Positions 16,690 to 23,890 of a stretch of DNA of 64,000 bases are shown piece after piece; within the stretch, counting starts at the first letter, position 1; each line of letters opens with the position of its first letter. The notes beneath the pieces are model-generated. The model was not told the origin of the DNA and searched no databases. It saw nothing but the letters and a program-made list of their open reading frames with translations. This DNA is from Lewinella sp. W8 (lineage in GTDB: Bacteria; Bacteroidota; Bacteroidia; Chitinophagales; Saprospiraceae). The translations under genes and the position numbers were made by a program. The DNA lies in contig NZ_SNAQ03000005.1 in NCBI RefSeq assembly GCF_004375085.3, positions 1 to 64,000 on the forward strand. Reading direction: 5' to 3'.

Positions 16690-16850
16690 GAGCTTGTTTG
16701 GACTTTGGTCTTCTGGCCGGATTTGAGCATTTTTTGGTGCTGGCAAGGCGGGAATACCGGAGTCTAGCAGCGCTACATGAGGATATTTCCAACGCAGCCA
16801 GCGCCAAAAAAGGCCAAATGGAGGTCGATTACTAAAATCCAAACAAGCTC
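16690..16850. repeat. 161-bp near-palindrome, MITE-like
   Basis: The ends GAGCTTGTTTGGA and TCCAAACAAGCTC are perfect inverted repeats. The similarity continues inward for about 55 bp (TTTTTTGGTGCTGGC pairs with GCCAGCGCCAAAAAA) and more weakly to the centre near 16770. It begins on the base after the stop codon of the preceding gene. It could be a MITE or a long RNA hairpin at the 3' end of that mRNA. Confidence 0.75.
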
Positions 16851-16881
16851 AAAGAACTTTTGCATGATCGACTTTAAGTGT

Positions 16882-16913
16882 GCCCCTTCGCTACGTCGGA
16901 GGGGCTTTTTTTT
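16882..16913 (+). terminator. Rho-independent terminator
   Basis: The stem GCCCCTTCG pairs with CGGAGGGGC (one T-G pair) around a 5-nt loop and is followed by eight T residues at 16906-16913. It would end transcription of the secreted protein gene at 16090-16689, after the palindrome. Confidence 0.75.
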
Positions 16914-16988
16914 GGCTTGGCAGCAGGTGCCGGGTTATTGCAAAAGAGCCAGGGAAATGGGTTGTCGCCCGGAGCCGACTTCTTCGGT

Positions 16989-17444
16989 TCAATCGAGCCT
17001 AATGTCCCTGGCGAAACAAAGACAATCCGGGATGTCCCGCAGTGGCCCGTACCGTTCCACCCTGCGGTAGCCATTCCTTTCGTAGAGTTTGCGGGCTTCG
17101 GGTTGGTTGGGCCCCGTGAAGAGCAGGCAGCGCCGCCCGCCCAGTTCCCGCGACCAGTCCTCCAACCCCCGCAGGATTTGCTCGCCGACCCTCCGGCCGC
17201 GATGGCCGGGCACCACGAACATCCGCTTGATCTCCAGGCTCGCTTCTCCGTAGCGGGCCAATGCCCCGCAACCAACCACCTCCTTTCCGGCGTAGGCCAA
17301 AAGAACGTAGCGCAAACCCGTCGGATCGTTAAACCGCGTCAGGGGGTGATCGGGGCCGTCCCGGCCGGCCAACTCTGCGTTGAGCTGACTAACCAGGTGC
17401 CGGAAAGCCGGATCATCCGCACTGGTTCGGTGAAGGGTGATCAT
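16989..17444 (-). CDS. GNAT-family N-acetyltransferase
   Basis: The 151-aa product is a single GNAT domain. The acetyl-CoA-binding motif A is visible as IKRMFVVPGHRGRRVGEQIL (R-x-x-G-x-G/A type), followed by the typical motif B, LLFTGPNQPEARKLYERNGYRR. The N-terminal third carries the YVLLAYAGKEVVGCGAL strands. Start is an ATG at 17444. The acceptor substrate cannot be told. It is divergent from the acetyltransferase at 17714, with a shared 270-bp upstream region that contains a short palindrome. Confidence 0.93.
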   Translation of the reverse strand: MITLHRTSADDPAFRHLVSQLNAELAGRDGPDHPLTRFNDPTGLRYVLLAYAGKEVVGCGALARYGEASLEIKRMFVVPGHRGRRVGEQILRGLEDWSRELGGRRCLLFTGPNQPEARKLYERNGYRRVERYGPLRDIPDCLCFARDIRLD

Positions 17445-17540
17445 ACGGTAGTGTTACTAGTTTGGGAAGGGAATAATTTATTCCGACGGGACAAAATTAC
17501 CTGGCCTCCACTTTCCCCATTATCCGGATTGCAACTTTAC

Positions 17541-17560
17541 GGTAAGCATCAGTGCTTACC
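17541..17560. promoter_or_regulatory. Perfect 8-bp palindrome in a divergent promoter region
   Basis: GGTAAGCA-TCAG-TGCTTACC lies between the divergent GNAT (start 17444) and CAT-like (start 17714) genes. It could be an operator or a small hairpin. There is no T-tract, so it is not a terminator. Confidence 0.35.
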
Positions 17561-17713
17561 TTCGCTCAAGATCAAAAGTAGGACAATACTGCCTCACGCC
17601 ACTGGCCATTCACCCAAAATTGCCCCATTAGGAAGCCATCGAGCAATACCTACTACTACCTCGCAACCAGTATCCAATCTTCTGGTAACCCGCATAACGT
17701 TAATATCTCCCCC

Positions 17714-18370
17714 GTGAAAAAAATTGACATTCAGGACAGCCACCGGCGCAAGCATTTTGATTTCTTCCGTCGGATGGATCAACCCCACTTTGGCATCACC
17801 GCCGAAGTGGACATCACGGAGTTTCTGGACGTCGTCCGCCAATCCGCCCGGCTCCGCTTTACGCCGGCCATCGTGTACCTCATCTCACGTACGGCCCACG
17901 AACTGCGCCCCTTCCGATGGCGGATTCGGGGCGAAGAAGTGGTGGAGCACGAGATGGTGCGCCCCAGTTTCACCGTGCCCACGGCCGTGTCGGACGTCTT
18001 CAGTTTCTGTACGGTTGATTACGACGAGGATCCCGAAATCTTTCACGACCGGGCCGTGGCCATCATGGAGGAGATGAAGCACAATCCCAGCTTGGAGGAC
18101 GAGGAGCACGCGGACAACTACTTGTTTCTGTCCGCCTTCCCGTGGGCGTCCTTCACCAACGTCTTTCACGCCATGCACTATTCGCCGACCGCAGACAGCG
18201 TCCCGCGGATGGTCTGGGGCAAGTACCATAAGGTTGGCGACCGGGTGATGATGCCCCTGGCCGTACAGGCCCACCACGCCGTGGTGGACGGGAGTGACCT
18301 GGGACGGTATTATCAGACAATTCAGCGGCATTTGCGACACGCAGCCGAAATTTTCGAAAATTTTAGCTGA
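17714..18370 (+). CDS. Chloramphenicol acetyltransferase-like protein (CatA family)
   Basis: The 218-aa length is normal for CatA-type trimeric acetyltransferases. The catalytic motif HHxxxDG is present near the C terminus (QAHHAVVDGSDLGRY), as are the N-terminal RRKHFDFF block, equivalent to RKEHFEAF in CAT, and the central FTVPTAVSDVFSF. The family uses acetyl-CoA to acetylate a hydroxyl; many chromosomal Bacteroidota members are not proven to act on chloramphenicol. The start is a GTG at 17714. There are no resistance-cassette features nearby, so I treat it as a chromosomal relative rather than a mobile resistance gene. Confidence 0.88.
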   Translation: MKKIDIQDSHRRKHFDFFRRMDQPHFGITAEVDITEFLDVVRQSARLRFTPAIVYLISRTAHELRPFRWRIRGEEVVEHEMVRPSFTVPTAVSDVFSFCTVDYDEDPEIFHDRAVAIMEEMKHNPSLEDEEHADNYLFLSAFPWASFTNVFHAMHYSPTADSVPRMVWGKYHKVGDRVMMPLAVQAHHAVVDGSDLGRYYQTIQRHLRHAAEIFENFS

Positions 18371-18527
18371 TTTAGTGAACTTTTTTCTACGAAGGAATAT
18401 TTGGGGCGCCCTACGGCAAAAAATCAGTTCTTTGCCCAGGGGTGTTTACTACGGAATAATTGCGGGATTTTAACATTTGAACCCGGCTTTCGCGAGAAAC
18501 CCGGCACCTGCGCTTGCGCCCAAAACA

Positions 18528-18558
18528 TTTGAAAATCAGTGGGTTCGACCTAACTTTG
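18528..18558 (+). promoter_or_regulatory. Bacteroidota-type promoter (TTTG-N19-TAACTTTG)
   Basis: TTTG at 18528-18531 and TAACTTTG at 18551-18558 are separated by exactly 19 nt, matching the primary sigma consensus of Bacteroidota. It lies 71 nt before the ATG at 18630 and should drive the CBM48/HhH gene. Confidence 0.75.
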
Positions 18559-18629
18559 TGTAAGCATTTTACGTTAGTGTATTATCCACACTAACAAAAC
18601 ACTGCTTTTCACCACACAAGCGACATATT

Positions 18630-19328
18630 ATGATCAAGAAGTCATACGTCAAGACCAAGAAGCAATACAAGGTCACCTTTGAACTGCCCACCGAAATGGT
18701 TGGAAAAGGCCGCGATGTGCGCGTGCTGGCCAACTTTAACAACTGGAGCTGGGACGGTGGTCTGGCCATGACCAACGGCAAAGGCACCTACAAGGCTACC
18801 GCCGAGCTGCCCGCCGGTCACTACCAGTTCCGTTACCTCATTGACGGTTGGGACTGGAAAAACGACGAGGACGCCGAGGCCTACACCGACAGCGGCTACG
18901 GCACGCTGAACTGCTGCTTCGCCCTGGACGCCGTTGCGGCTCCCGAGAAGAAGCAGGCTCCCGCCAAAAAGGCTGCGGCCAAGAAGCCCGCTGCTAAGAA
19001 GGCTGCGGCTAAAAAGCCCGCCGCCAAGAAGGCCACGGCCAAAAAAGCTGCCCCCAAGAAGGCGGCCGCCAAGAAAGCTGACGATCTGAAGAAGATCGAA
19101 GGCATTGGACCCAAGATTGCCGGTCTGCTGAACGAGGCGGGCATCTCCACCTTCGCCCAGCTGGCCAAAGCTTCCCCCAAGAAGCTGGCCGACGTATTGC
19201 AGGCCGCCGGAGCCCGTTTCCGTCTGGCCAAGCCCGACACCTGGCAGGAGCAGGCCAAACTGGCCGCTGCCGGAAAAGACGCTGAACTCAAGAAGCTCCA
19301 GGACGAGCTGAAGGGCGGCGTACGCTAA
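18630..19328 (+). CDS. CBM48 - histone H1-like linker - HhH domain protein
   Basis: Three regions make up 232 aa. Residues about 10-95 form a CBM48/AMPK-type glycogen-binding domain (VRVLANFNNWSWDGG, GHYQFRYLIDGWDW). Residues about 109-150 are an almost pure Lys/Ala/Pro tract (KKPAAKKAAAKK repeats) like bacterial histone H1-type tails. The rest is a helix-hairpin-helix module (LKKIEGIGPKIAGLLNEAGI) of the sort seen after ribosomal L21 or in DNA-binding fusions. The next gene is glycogen branching enzyme, so a role tied to glycogen is likely; the basic tail and HhH suggest nucleic-acid contact. I know no studied example. A consensus promoter lies upstream and a terminator downstream. Confidence 0.85.
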   Translation: MIKKSYVKTKKQYKVTFELPTEMVGKGRDVRVLANFNNWSWDGGLAMTNGKGTYKATAELPAGHYQFRYLIDGWDWKNDEDAEAYTDSGYGTLNCCFALDAVAAPEKKQAPAKKAAAKKPAAKKAAAKKPAAKKATAKKAAPKKAAAKKADDLKKIEGIGPKIAGLLNEAGISTFAQLAKASPKKLADVLQAAGARFRLAKPDTWQEQAKLAAAGKDAELKKLQDELKGGVR

Positions 19329-19347
19329 TTACCCCATGAACGATCAA

Positions 19348-19384
19348 GGCGCTTTCCCGGCTCTCCGGGGAGGCGTCTTTTTTT
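19348..19384 (+). terminator. Probable rho-independent terminator
   Basis: GGCGC...CCCGG pairs with CCGGG...GCGTC across a short CTCT loop, with an interior mismatch, and is followed by a T-tract at about 19377-19384. It separates the CBM48/HhH gene from glgB. Confidence 0.6.
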
Positions 19385-19563
19385 ATGCCCATTTGCCAGA
19401 GGATGCCGTGAATTGGTGAACAAGCCCCAATTTCGGTCCTCCATCACGTCGGACTTTTGTGTTAAAAATTCTGTCCCCCCAGGAAACATATTTTAGGCCG
19501 ACGCTTGTTACTTTTACCAATTCCACGCGGCAGCTGCCGCCAATGAGAATTAAAGTCCCCACC

Positions 19564-21477
19564 ATGAGTGCCTCAACCGCCGTTACCGCCCATTCCCTCT
19601 TCACCGATTACGACATCAGCCTGTTTCGCGCCGGAAAGAACTTCCGGATCTACGACAAGCTGGGCAGTCACGTCATTGAAGTAGACGGCAAGCGCGGCAC
19701 CTATTTTGCCGTCTGGGCCCCCAGCGCAAAAAAGGTGAGCGTAATCGGTGATTTCAACGGTTGGAACCGCAGCGCCCACCCCCTGAATGCCCGCTGGGAC
19801 AGCAGTGGTATCTGGGAAGGCTTTATTGAAGGACTGGAAAACGGCACGGTTTACAAGTACGCCGTTGACGCTCAGGATGGTCGCGCCCTGGAAAAGGGTG
19901 ACCCCTACGCCCGCCTCTGGGAAACTCCGCCGAAAACGGCCAGCGTGGTCTGGGACACCTATTACGAATGGGAGGATAAGGACTGGATGGACAAACGGGG
20001 CGAGCACAACGCCATCGACCGTCCCTACTCCGTCTACGAGGTACACCTCGGCTCCTGGAAGAAGCCCAAGGGAGACGAGAGCCTGAGTTACCGGGAGCTG
20101 GCCACGGAACTGGTCGACTACGTCAAGAAAATGAACTTCACCCACGTGGAGTTCCTGCCCGTCATGGAGCATCCCTACTTTCCGAGTTGGGGCTACCAGA
20201 TCACGGGGTACTTCGCTCCTTCCAGCCGCTTCGGTGGCCCGCAGGACTTCATGTACCTCTGCGACAAACTCCACCAGGCCGGCATCGGGATCATCCTCGA
20301 CTGGGTGCCCAGCCACTTCCCCAACGACGCCCACGGTCTGGCGGACTTCGACGGTACCCACCTCTACGACCACGCCGATCCGCGCAAGGGTTTCCACCCC
20401 GACTGGAAATCTGCCATCTTCAACTATGGCCGCAATGAGGTCCGGTCCTTCCTGATCTCCAACGCCCTGTTCTGGCTGGATCGCTACCACATCGACGGAC
20501 TGCGCGTGGACGCGGTCGCCTCCATGCTCTACCTGGACTACAGCCGTAAGGAGGGTGAGTGGATCCCCAACCAGTACGGCGGCAACGAAAACCTGGAGGC
20601 CATTTCCTTCCTGCGGGAATTCAACGAAACGGTCTTCCGGGAATACCCCGACACCATGACCATCGCTGAGGAATCCACCGCCTTCAGTGGCGTTTCCCGC
20701 CCGACCTACGTCGGCGGACTGGGCTTCGGCCAAAAATGGATGATGGGCTGGATGCACGACACCCTGGGGTACTTCAAGCACGACCCCATCCACCGCAGCT
20801 ACCACCACGGAGAAGTTACCTTCAGCCTCGTCTACGCCTTCAGCGAGAACTTCATGCTCCCGCTGAGCCACGATGAGGTGGTGCACGGCAAGGGGCCGCT
20901 GATTGACCGGATGCCCGGAGACGAATGGCAACGCTTTGCCAACATGCGGGCCATGTACGGCTACATGTTTACCCACCCCGGCAGCCAGTTGCTGTTCATG
21001 GGCGGCGAATTCGGGCAAACCTCGGAGTGGAGCATCGAACGCGGCATCGACTGGAGCCTCACCGAATTCACGCCCCACGCGAGTCTGCAAACCTTCGTAG
21101 CGGACCTGAACAAGCTCTACCGGGAAACCACGGCCCTGTTCCAACTGGCTTACGACCCGAAGGGCTTTGAGTGGATCGACGTGGGAGACCACCAAAACAG
21201 CGTACTGACCTACCTCCGCCGGGGTAAAAAGGCCGATGACTTTGTGGTGGTGGTGAATAACTTCACGCCCGCTCCTCGTCACCACTACCGCGTGGGTGTC
21301 CCCGCTGACGGCACTTACGAGGTGCTCATCAATAGCGACGAAGATCAGTACGGCGGAACGGGTAACTACGCCGACAAAACCTTCAAGGCCGTAGAGTCCG
21401 AATGGAACGGACGCCCCTACCACATTGAGTTGACGCTTCCCCCGCTGGCGACGGTTATCCTGAAGCCGAAGGGCTAG
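19564..21477 (+). CDS. glgB: 1,4-alpha-glucan branching enzyme GlgB
   Basis: About 637 aa. An N-terminal CBM48 domain (FAVWAPSAKKVSVIGDFNGW) is followed by a GH13 catalytic barrel: VEFLPVMEHP, the nucleophile region GLRVDAVASMLYLDYSR, the acid/base Glu in TIAEESTAFSG and HDEVVHGKG. A C-terminal all-beta domain closes it. The enzyme moves alpha-1,4 glucan segments to make alpha-1,6 branches in glycogen. The open frame reaches back to 19459 (GTG), but a promoter-like TTACTTTTACC at 19508-19518 argues for a later start. ATG 19564 (MSASTAVTAHSLF) is chosen; ATG 19543 is the alternative. It sits just after a CBM48/HhH protein. Confidence 0.95.
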   Translation: MSASTAVTAHSLFTDYDISLFRAGKNFRIYDKLGSHVIEVDGKRGTYFAVWAPSAKKVSVIGDFNGWNRSAHPLNARWDSSGIWEGFIEGLENGTVYKYAVDAQDGRALEKGDPYARLWETPPKTASVVWDTYYEWEDKDWMDKRGEHNAIDRPYSVYEVHLGSWKKPKGDESLSYRELATELVDYVKKMNFTHVEFLPVMEHPYFPSWGYQITGYFAPSSRFGGPQDFMYLCDKLHQAGIGIILDWVPSHFPNDAHGLADFDGTHLYDHADPRKGFHPDWKSAIFNYGRNEVRSFLISNALFWLDRYHIDGLRVDAVASMLYLDYSRKEGEWIPNQYGGNENLEAISFLREFNETVFREYPDTMTIAEESTAFSGVSRPTYVGGLGFGQKWMMGWMHDTLGYFKHDPIHRSYHHGEVTFSLVYAFSENFMLPLSHDEVVHGKGPLIDRMPGDEWQRFANMRAMYGYMFTHPGSQLLFMGGEFGQTSEWSIERGIDWSLTEFTPHASLQTFVADLNKLYRETTALFQLAYDPKGFEWIDVGDHQNSVLTYLRRGKKADDFVVVVNNFTPAPRHHYRVGVPADGTYEVLINSDEDQYGGTGNYADKTFKAVESEWNGRPYHIELTLPPLATVILKPKG

Positions 21478-21483
21478 TCTGGG

Positions 21484-21927
21484 ATGATCCAACGGATTCG
21501 GCACCATTTCCTTACGCGTTACCTGGCTTTCGGGTTGGGGGTGCTGGGGTGGATACAGTTCCTGGAAATTTATCTGGCGATCGCTCTAGCGTCGGACCTC
21601 CCTCCCCTGCGGATGATGTTTTTTTGGGGGAGTACCCTTAGCTTCACCGGATTCATTTTTCTCGTGCTGGGCGTGCTGCGACATTTTAGGTCGAACCCTT
21701 CGTGGCCCAAGCTTTGGTGGGGTCGGTCAGGTCTACTGCTGGCGTCCATAGCCGCTATTTTCGGGGTGCAAATGGGCAGTATCGCCCCCTTCAGTGGCGG
21801 ATTTGTGGCCTACCCTCCCCTGACCGTGATGCCCGCCGCAACCGAGCATTGGACGCTCAACGGTGCCTACCTTTTGCTGATGATTTTTGGCGGGATTCTG
21901 GCTTGGTGGACGTCAAGAAAAAATTAG
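21484..21927 (+). CDS. Small four-helix membrane protein
   Basis: A 147-aa protein with about four hydrophobic segments (near 14-34, 47-65, 80-97 and 124-141) and a basic C-terminal end, so it is an inner-membrane protein. I do not recognise the family. It starts 7 bp after the glgB stop and may be co-transcribed with it. Its GC content and codon use match the chromosome, which supports a real gene, but no motif helps with function. Confidence 0.65.
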   Translation: MIQRIRHHFLTRYLAFGLGVLGWIQFLEIYLAIALASDLPPLRMMFFWGSTLSFTGFIFLVLGVLRHFRSNPSWPKLWWGRSGLLLASIAAIFGVQMGSIAPFSGGFVAYPPLTVMPAATEHWTLNGAYLLLMIFGGILAWWTSRKN

Positions 21928-22018
21928 GTGAAGTAGTCGGGTACTTTGGTCAGCCATCTCCGGTGCGGAGGTGTTTACTGCTTTTATTTGCCCACCTCCG
22001 TTCCCAAACCCAGCTTTA

Positions 22019-22891
22019 ATGTCCTCACCGCTACACCGTCTTTTTGCCCCACTCGTACGCGATGCCTTCTACATCATTCCCGGCGTGGTGCTCGCTGCCT
22101 TCGGGCTGGAGAGCTTCCTGTTACCGAATGCCTTCATTGATGGGGGCGTAACGGGTATTGCCCTGCTCTTGGCCGAAACCACCAAGCTACCGCTGCCCAT
22201 TTTGCTCTTCGTCATCAGCATTCCCTTTCTCATCCTGGGGAGGTTCGTGGTTGGCCGGAGGTTTGCCTGGAAAACGACCGCCGCCATTGCCCTGCTGGTC
22301 ACCCTGCTGGCGGCCTTTCAGTTTCCGGAATTGACCGACGACAAGGTGCTGGTCGCCGTGTTCGGCGGCTTCTTCCTCGGTACCGGCATCGGCTTGTCCA
22401 TTCGGGGTGGTTCCGTGCTGGACGGTACGGAAATCCTGGCCATTTACCTTAGCCGGAAGTGGGGACTGAAAATCAGCGACCTCATCATTTTCATTAACGT
22501 CTTCATCTTCCTGGCTGCGGCCTACCTGCTCTCCATCGAATCGGCCCTCTATTCCATGCTCACCTACATCGTCGCCTCCAAAGCCATGGACTTCGTGGTG
22601 GACGGCATCGAGGAATACACCGGCATTACCATCATCAGTGATCATAGTGAAGAAATCCGCAAAACGATTATTGAAAAAATGGGAAGGGGCGTAACGATCT
22701 TCCAGGGAAAGGGAGGCTACGGGCAAAAGGAAACTCGCCAGAATTTCGACATCCTCTACACCGTCATTACCCGATTGGAAATCCGGAAGCTCACCCTGGC
22801 CATTGAAGAAATCGACCCCGATGCTTTCGTCGTGATGAACAGCATCAACGATACCCGGGGCGGTATGATCAAGCGGCGGCCGTTGGAGTGA
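22019..22891 (+). CDS. YitT-family membrane protein (DUF161/DUF2179)
   Basis: The 290-aa product has five to six N-terminal membrane helices typical of YitT (GVVLAAFGLESFLLPNAFID, DGGVTGIALLL) and a C-terminal cytoplasmic DUF2179 domain of about 80 residues (GVTIFQGKGGYGQKETRQNF, VVMNSINDTRGG). YitT proteins are inner-membrane proteins of unknown function. The frame reaches back to a GTG at 21971, but the ATG at 22019 (MSSPLHRLFAPLVRDAFYII) begins right before the first helix and fits the family better. Confidence 0.92.
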   Translation: MSSPLHRLFAPLVRDAFYIIPGVVLAAFGLESFLLPNAFIDGGVTGIALLLAETTKLPLPILLFVISIPFLILGRFVVGRRFAWKTTAAIALLVTLLAAFQFPELTDDKVLVAVFGGFFLGTGIGLSIRGGSVLDGTEILAIYLSRKWGLKISDLIIFINVFIFLAAAYLLSIESALYSMLTYIVASKAMDFVVDGIEEYTGITIISDHSEEIRKTIIEKMGRGVTIFQGKGGYGQKETRQNFDILYTVITRLEIRKLTLAIEEIDPDAFVVMNSINDTRGGMIKRRPLE

Positions 22892-22894
22892 GGG

Positions 22895-22961
22895 GGAGGA
22901 TTGAGGATTTAGGATCAAGGATTCAGGAGGTAGCGGGTAGTTGGTAGCGGGTAGTGTGGTA
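22895..22961. repeat. Simple intergenic repeat, left arm
   Basis: GAGGATTGAGGATTTAGGAT-type words followed by two GGTAGCGGGTAGT units. The reverse complement closely matches 23813-23885, so the two arms flank the phosphodiesterase-fold gene between them as an inverted pair. Related words occur at 9512-9570, 40005-40040 and 58848-58905. Confidence 0.7.
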
Positions 22962-22962
22962 C

Positions 22963-23745
22963 TTAATCGTTGATCATTAAGTCTACAATGAGGCCACCAT
23001 GATCCGACGAGCGCAGAGGGAAGCGGTACTTTCTTTCTACCGTGATGTTTCCCTTGATGAAGCAATAATCCACCCGCAGCAATTTGGGAAGAATGGGACA
23101 AAAGCCAAAGGTTCCCTCTCCGATTTTTGCGCCCGCAAAGGCATCAGCAAATTCTTCCGCTACGATCATTTCGTAGGATTTACCGAAGGGTAGCGCATTA
23201 AAATCCCCGATCAAAATCTGATTATTGGCCGTTTCGCGGAAGGCATCAAGGGCATCTTTGATATAGTTGTCAGTTTCGTAATTACAGGAAGGCACTGGCG
23301 GAGGGGCGTGCAAAAATCCGATAAGGTAGTCTGGGTGATGCACCGCGACTTTCTGGTAATTGCAGGCGTAGGGCCCGCCATCTTCGTCGAAAAGTTTGGA
23401 CGCGAGCATACGTTCCGGCTTAGCTAGCACCAAAAAACCGTAGGTAAAGTCGTCAACGTACTCGTACACAATGGCGTAGCCACCTTCCTCCACAAAACGC
23501 TGGGGCAAATTATCCCCATTCCATTCGGCCAACAGCCAGATATCGCAGTCAGCATTGGCCATCATTTCCATGTCTGCTTCCCGAACACTCGACTTATTGA
23601 GGTTGACGTAGCCAATTCTCAGGGCATCCTTGCTCTTCGTCTCAATATCTCCGTAATGGGTAGCTCGGTATATGACCAGGGTAAAAAAGGAAACCGTAAG
23701 GAGGAAAGTAACCTTCAGAAATCCCTTACGCTTCGTTTTACTCAT
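22963..23745 (-). CDS. Endonuclease/exonuclease/phosphatase-fold protein, membrane-anchored
   Basis: The 260-aa product has one N-terminal hydrophobic segment (about 9-26), acting as an anchor or signal. It is followed by an EEP domain: the GDFNALP metal motif, LRVDYCFIKG and the C-terminal SSDHGGLIVDL, where Asp/His complete the active site. The first strands (LRIGYVNLNKS) fit the family, with AEWN in place of the usual QE motif. Substrates range from DNA to phospholipids, so no specific reaction is assigned. The gene is bounded by inverted simple repeats. Confidence 0.85.
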   Translation of the reverse strand: MSKTKRKGFLKVTFLLTVSFFTLVIYRATHYGDIETKSKDALRIGYVNLNKSSVREADMEMMANADCDIWLLAEWNGDNLPQRFVEEGGYAIVYEYVDDFTYGFLVLAKPERMLASKLFDEDGGPYACNYQKVAVHHPDYLIGFLHAPPPVPSCNYETDNYIKDALDAFRETANNQILIGDFNALPFGKSYEMIVAEEFADAFAGAKIGEGTFGFCPILPKLLRVDYCFIKGNITVERKYRFPLRSSDHGGLIVDLMIND

Positions 23746-23812
23746 GCTTACCTTAGTTTTCCCTCACTGGGAAGCCATCACCTTCAATCAACCGGTCGCC
23801 TCCTCCCGAAAA

Positions 23813-23885
23813 AGTACTACCCACTACCTACCCGCTACCCGCCACCCGCTACTTCCTAAATCCTTGATCCTGAATCCTTAATCCT
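23813..23885. repeat. Simple intergenic repeat, right arm
   Basis: TACCCGCTACC-type units followed by AATCCTTGATCCTGAATCC words; inverse match of 22895-22961 on the other side of the phosphodiesterase-fold gene. Confidence 0.7.
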
Positions 23886-23890
23886 AATAA

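Noticed and set aside
17714-18370. Acquired chloramphenicol-resistance gene
   Set aside because: No mobile context, host-like composition, and many chromosomal relatives lack proven resistance activity.
19573-21507. 644-aa frame opposite glgB
   Set aside because: A shadow frame produced by GC-rich codons; composition is Val/Gly/His-rich with no motif, while the + strand holds an intact GlgB.
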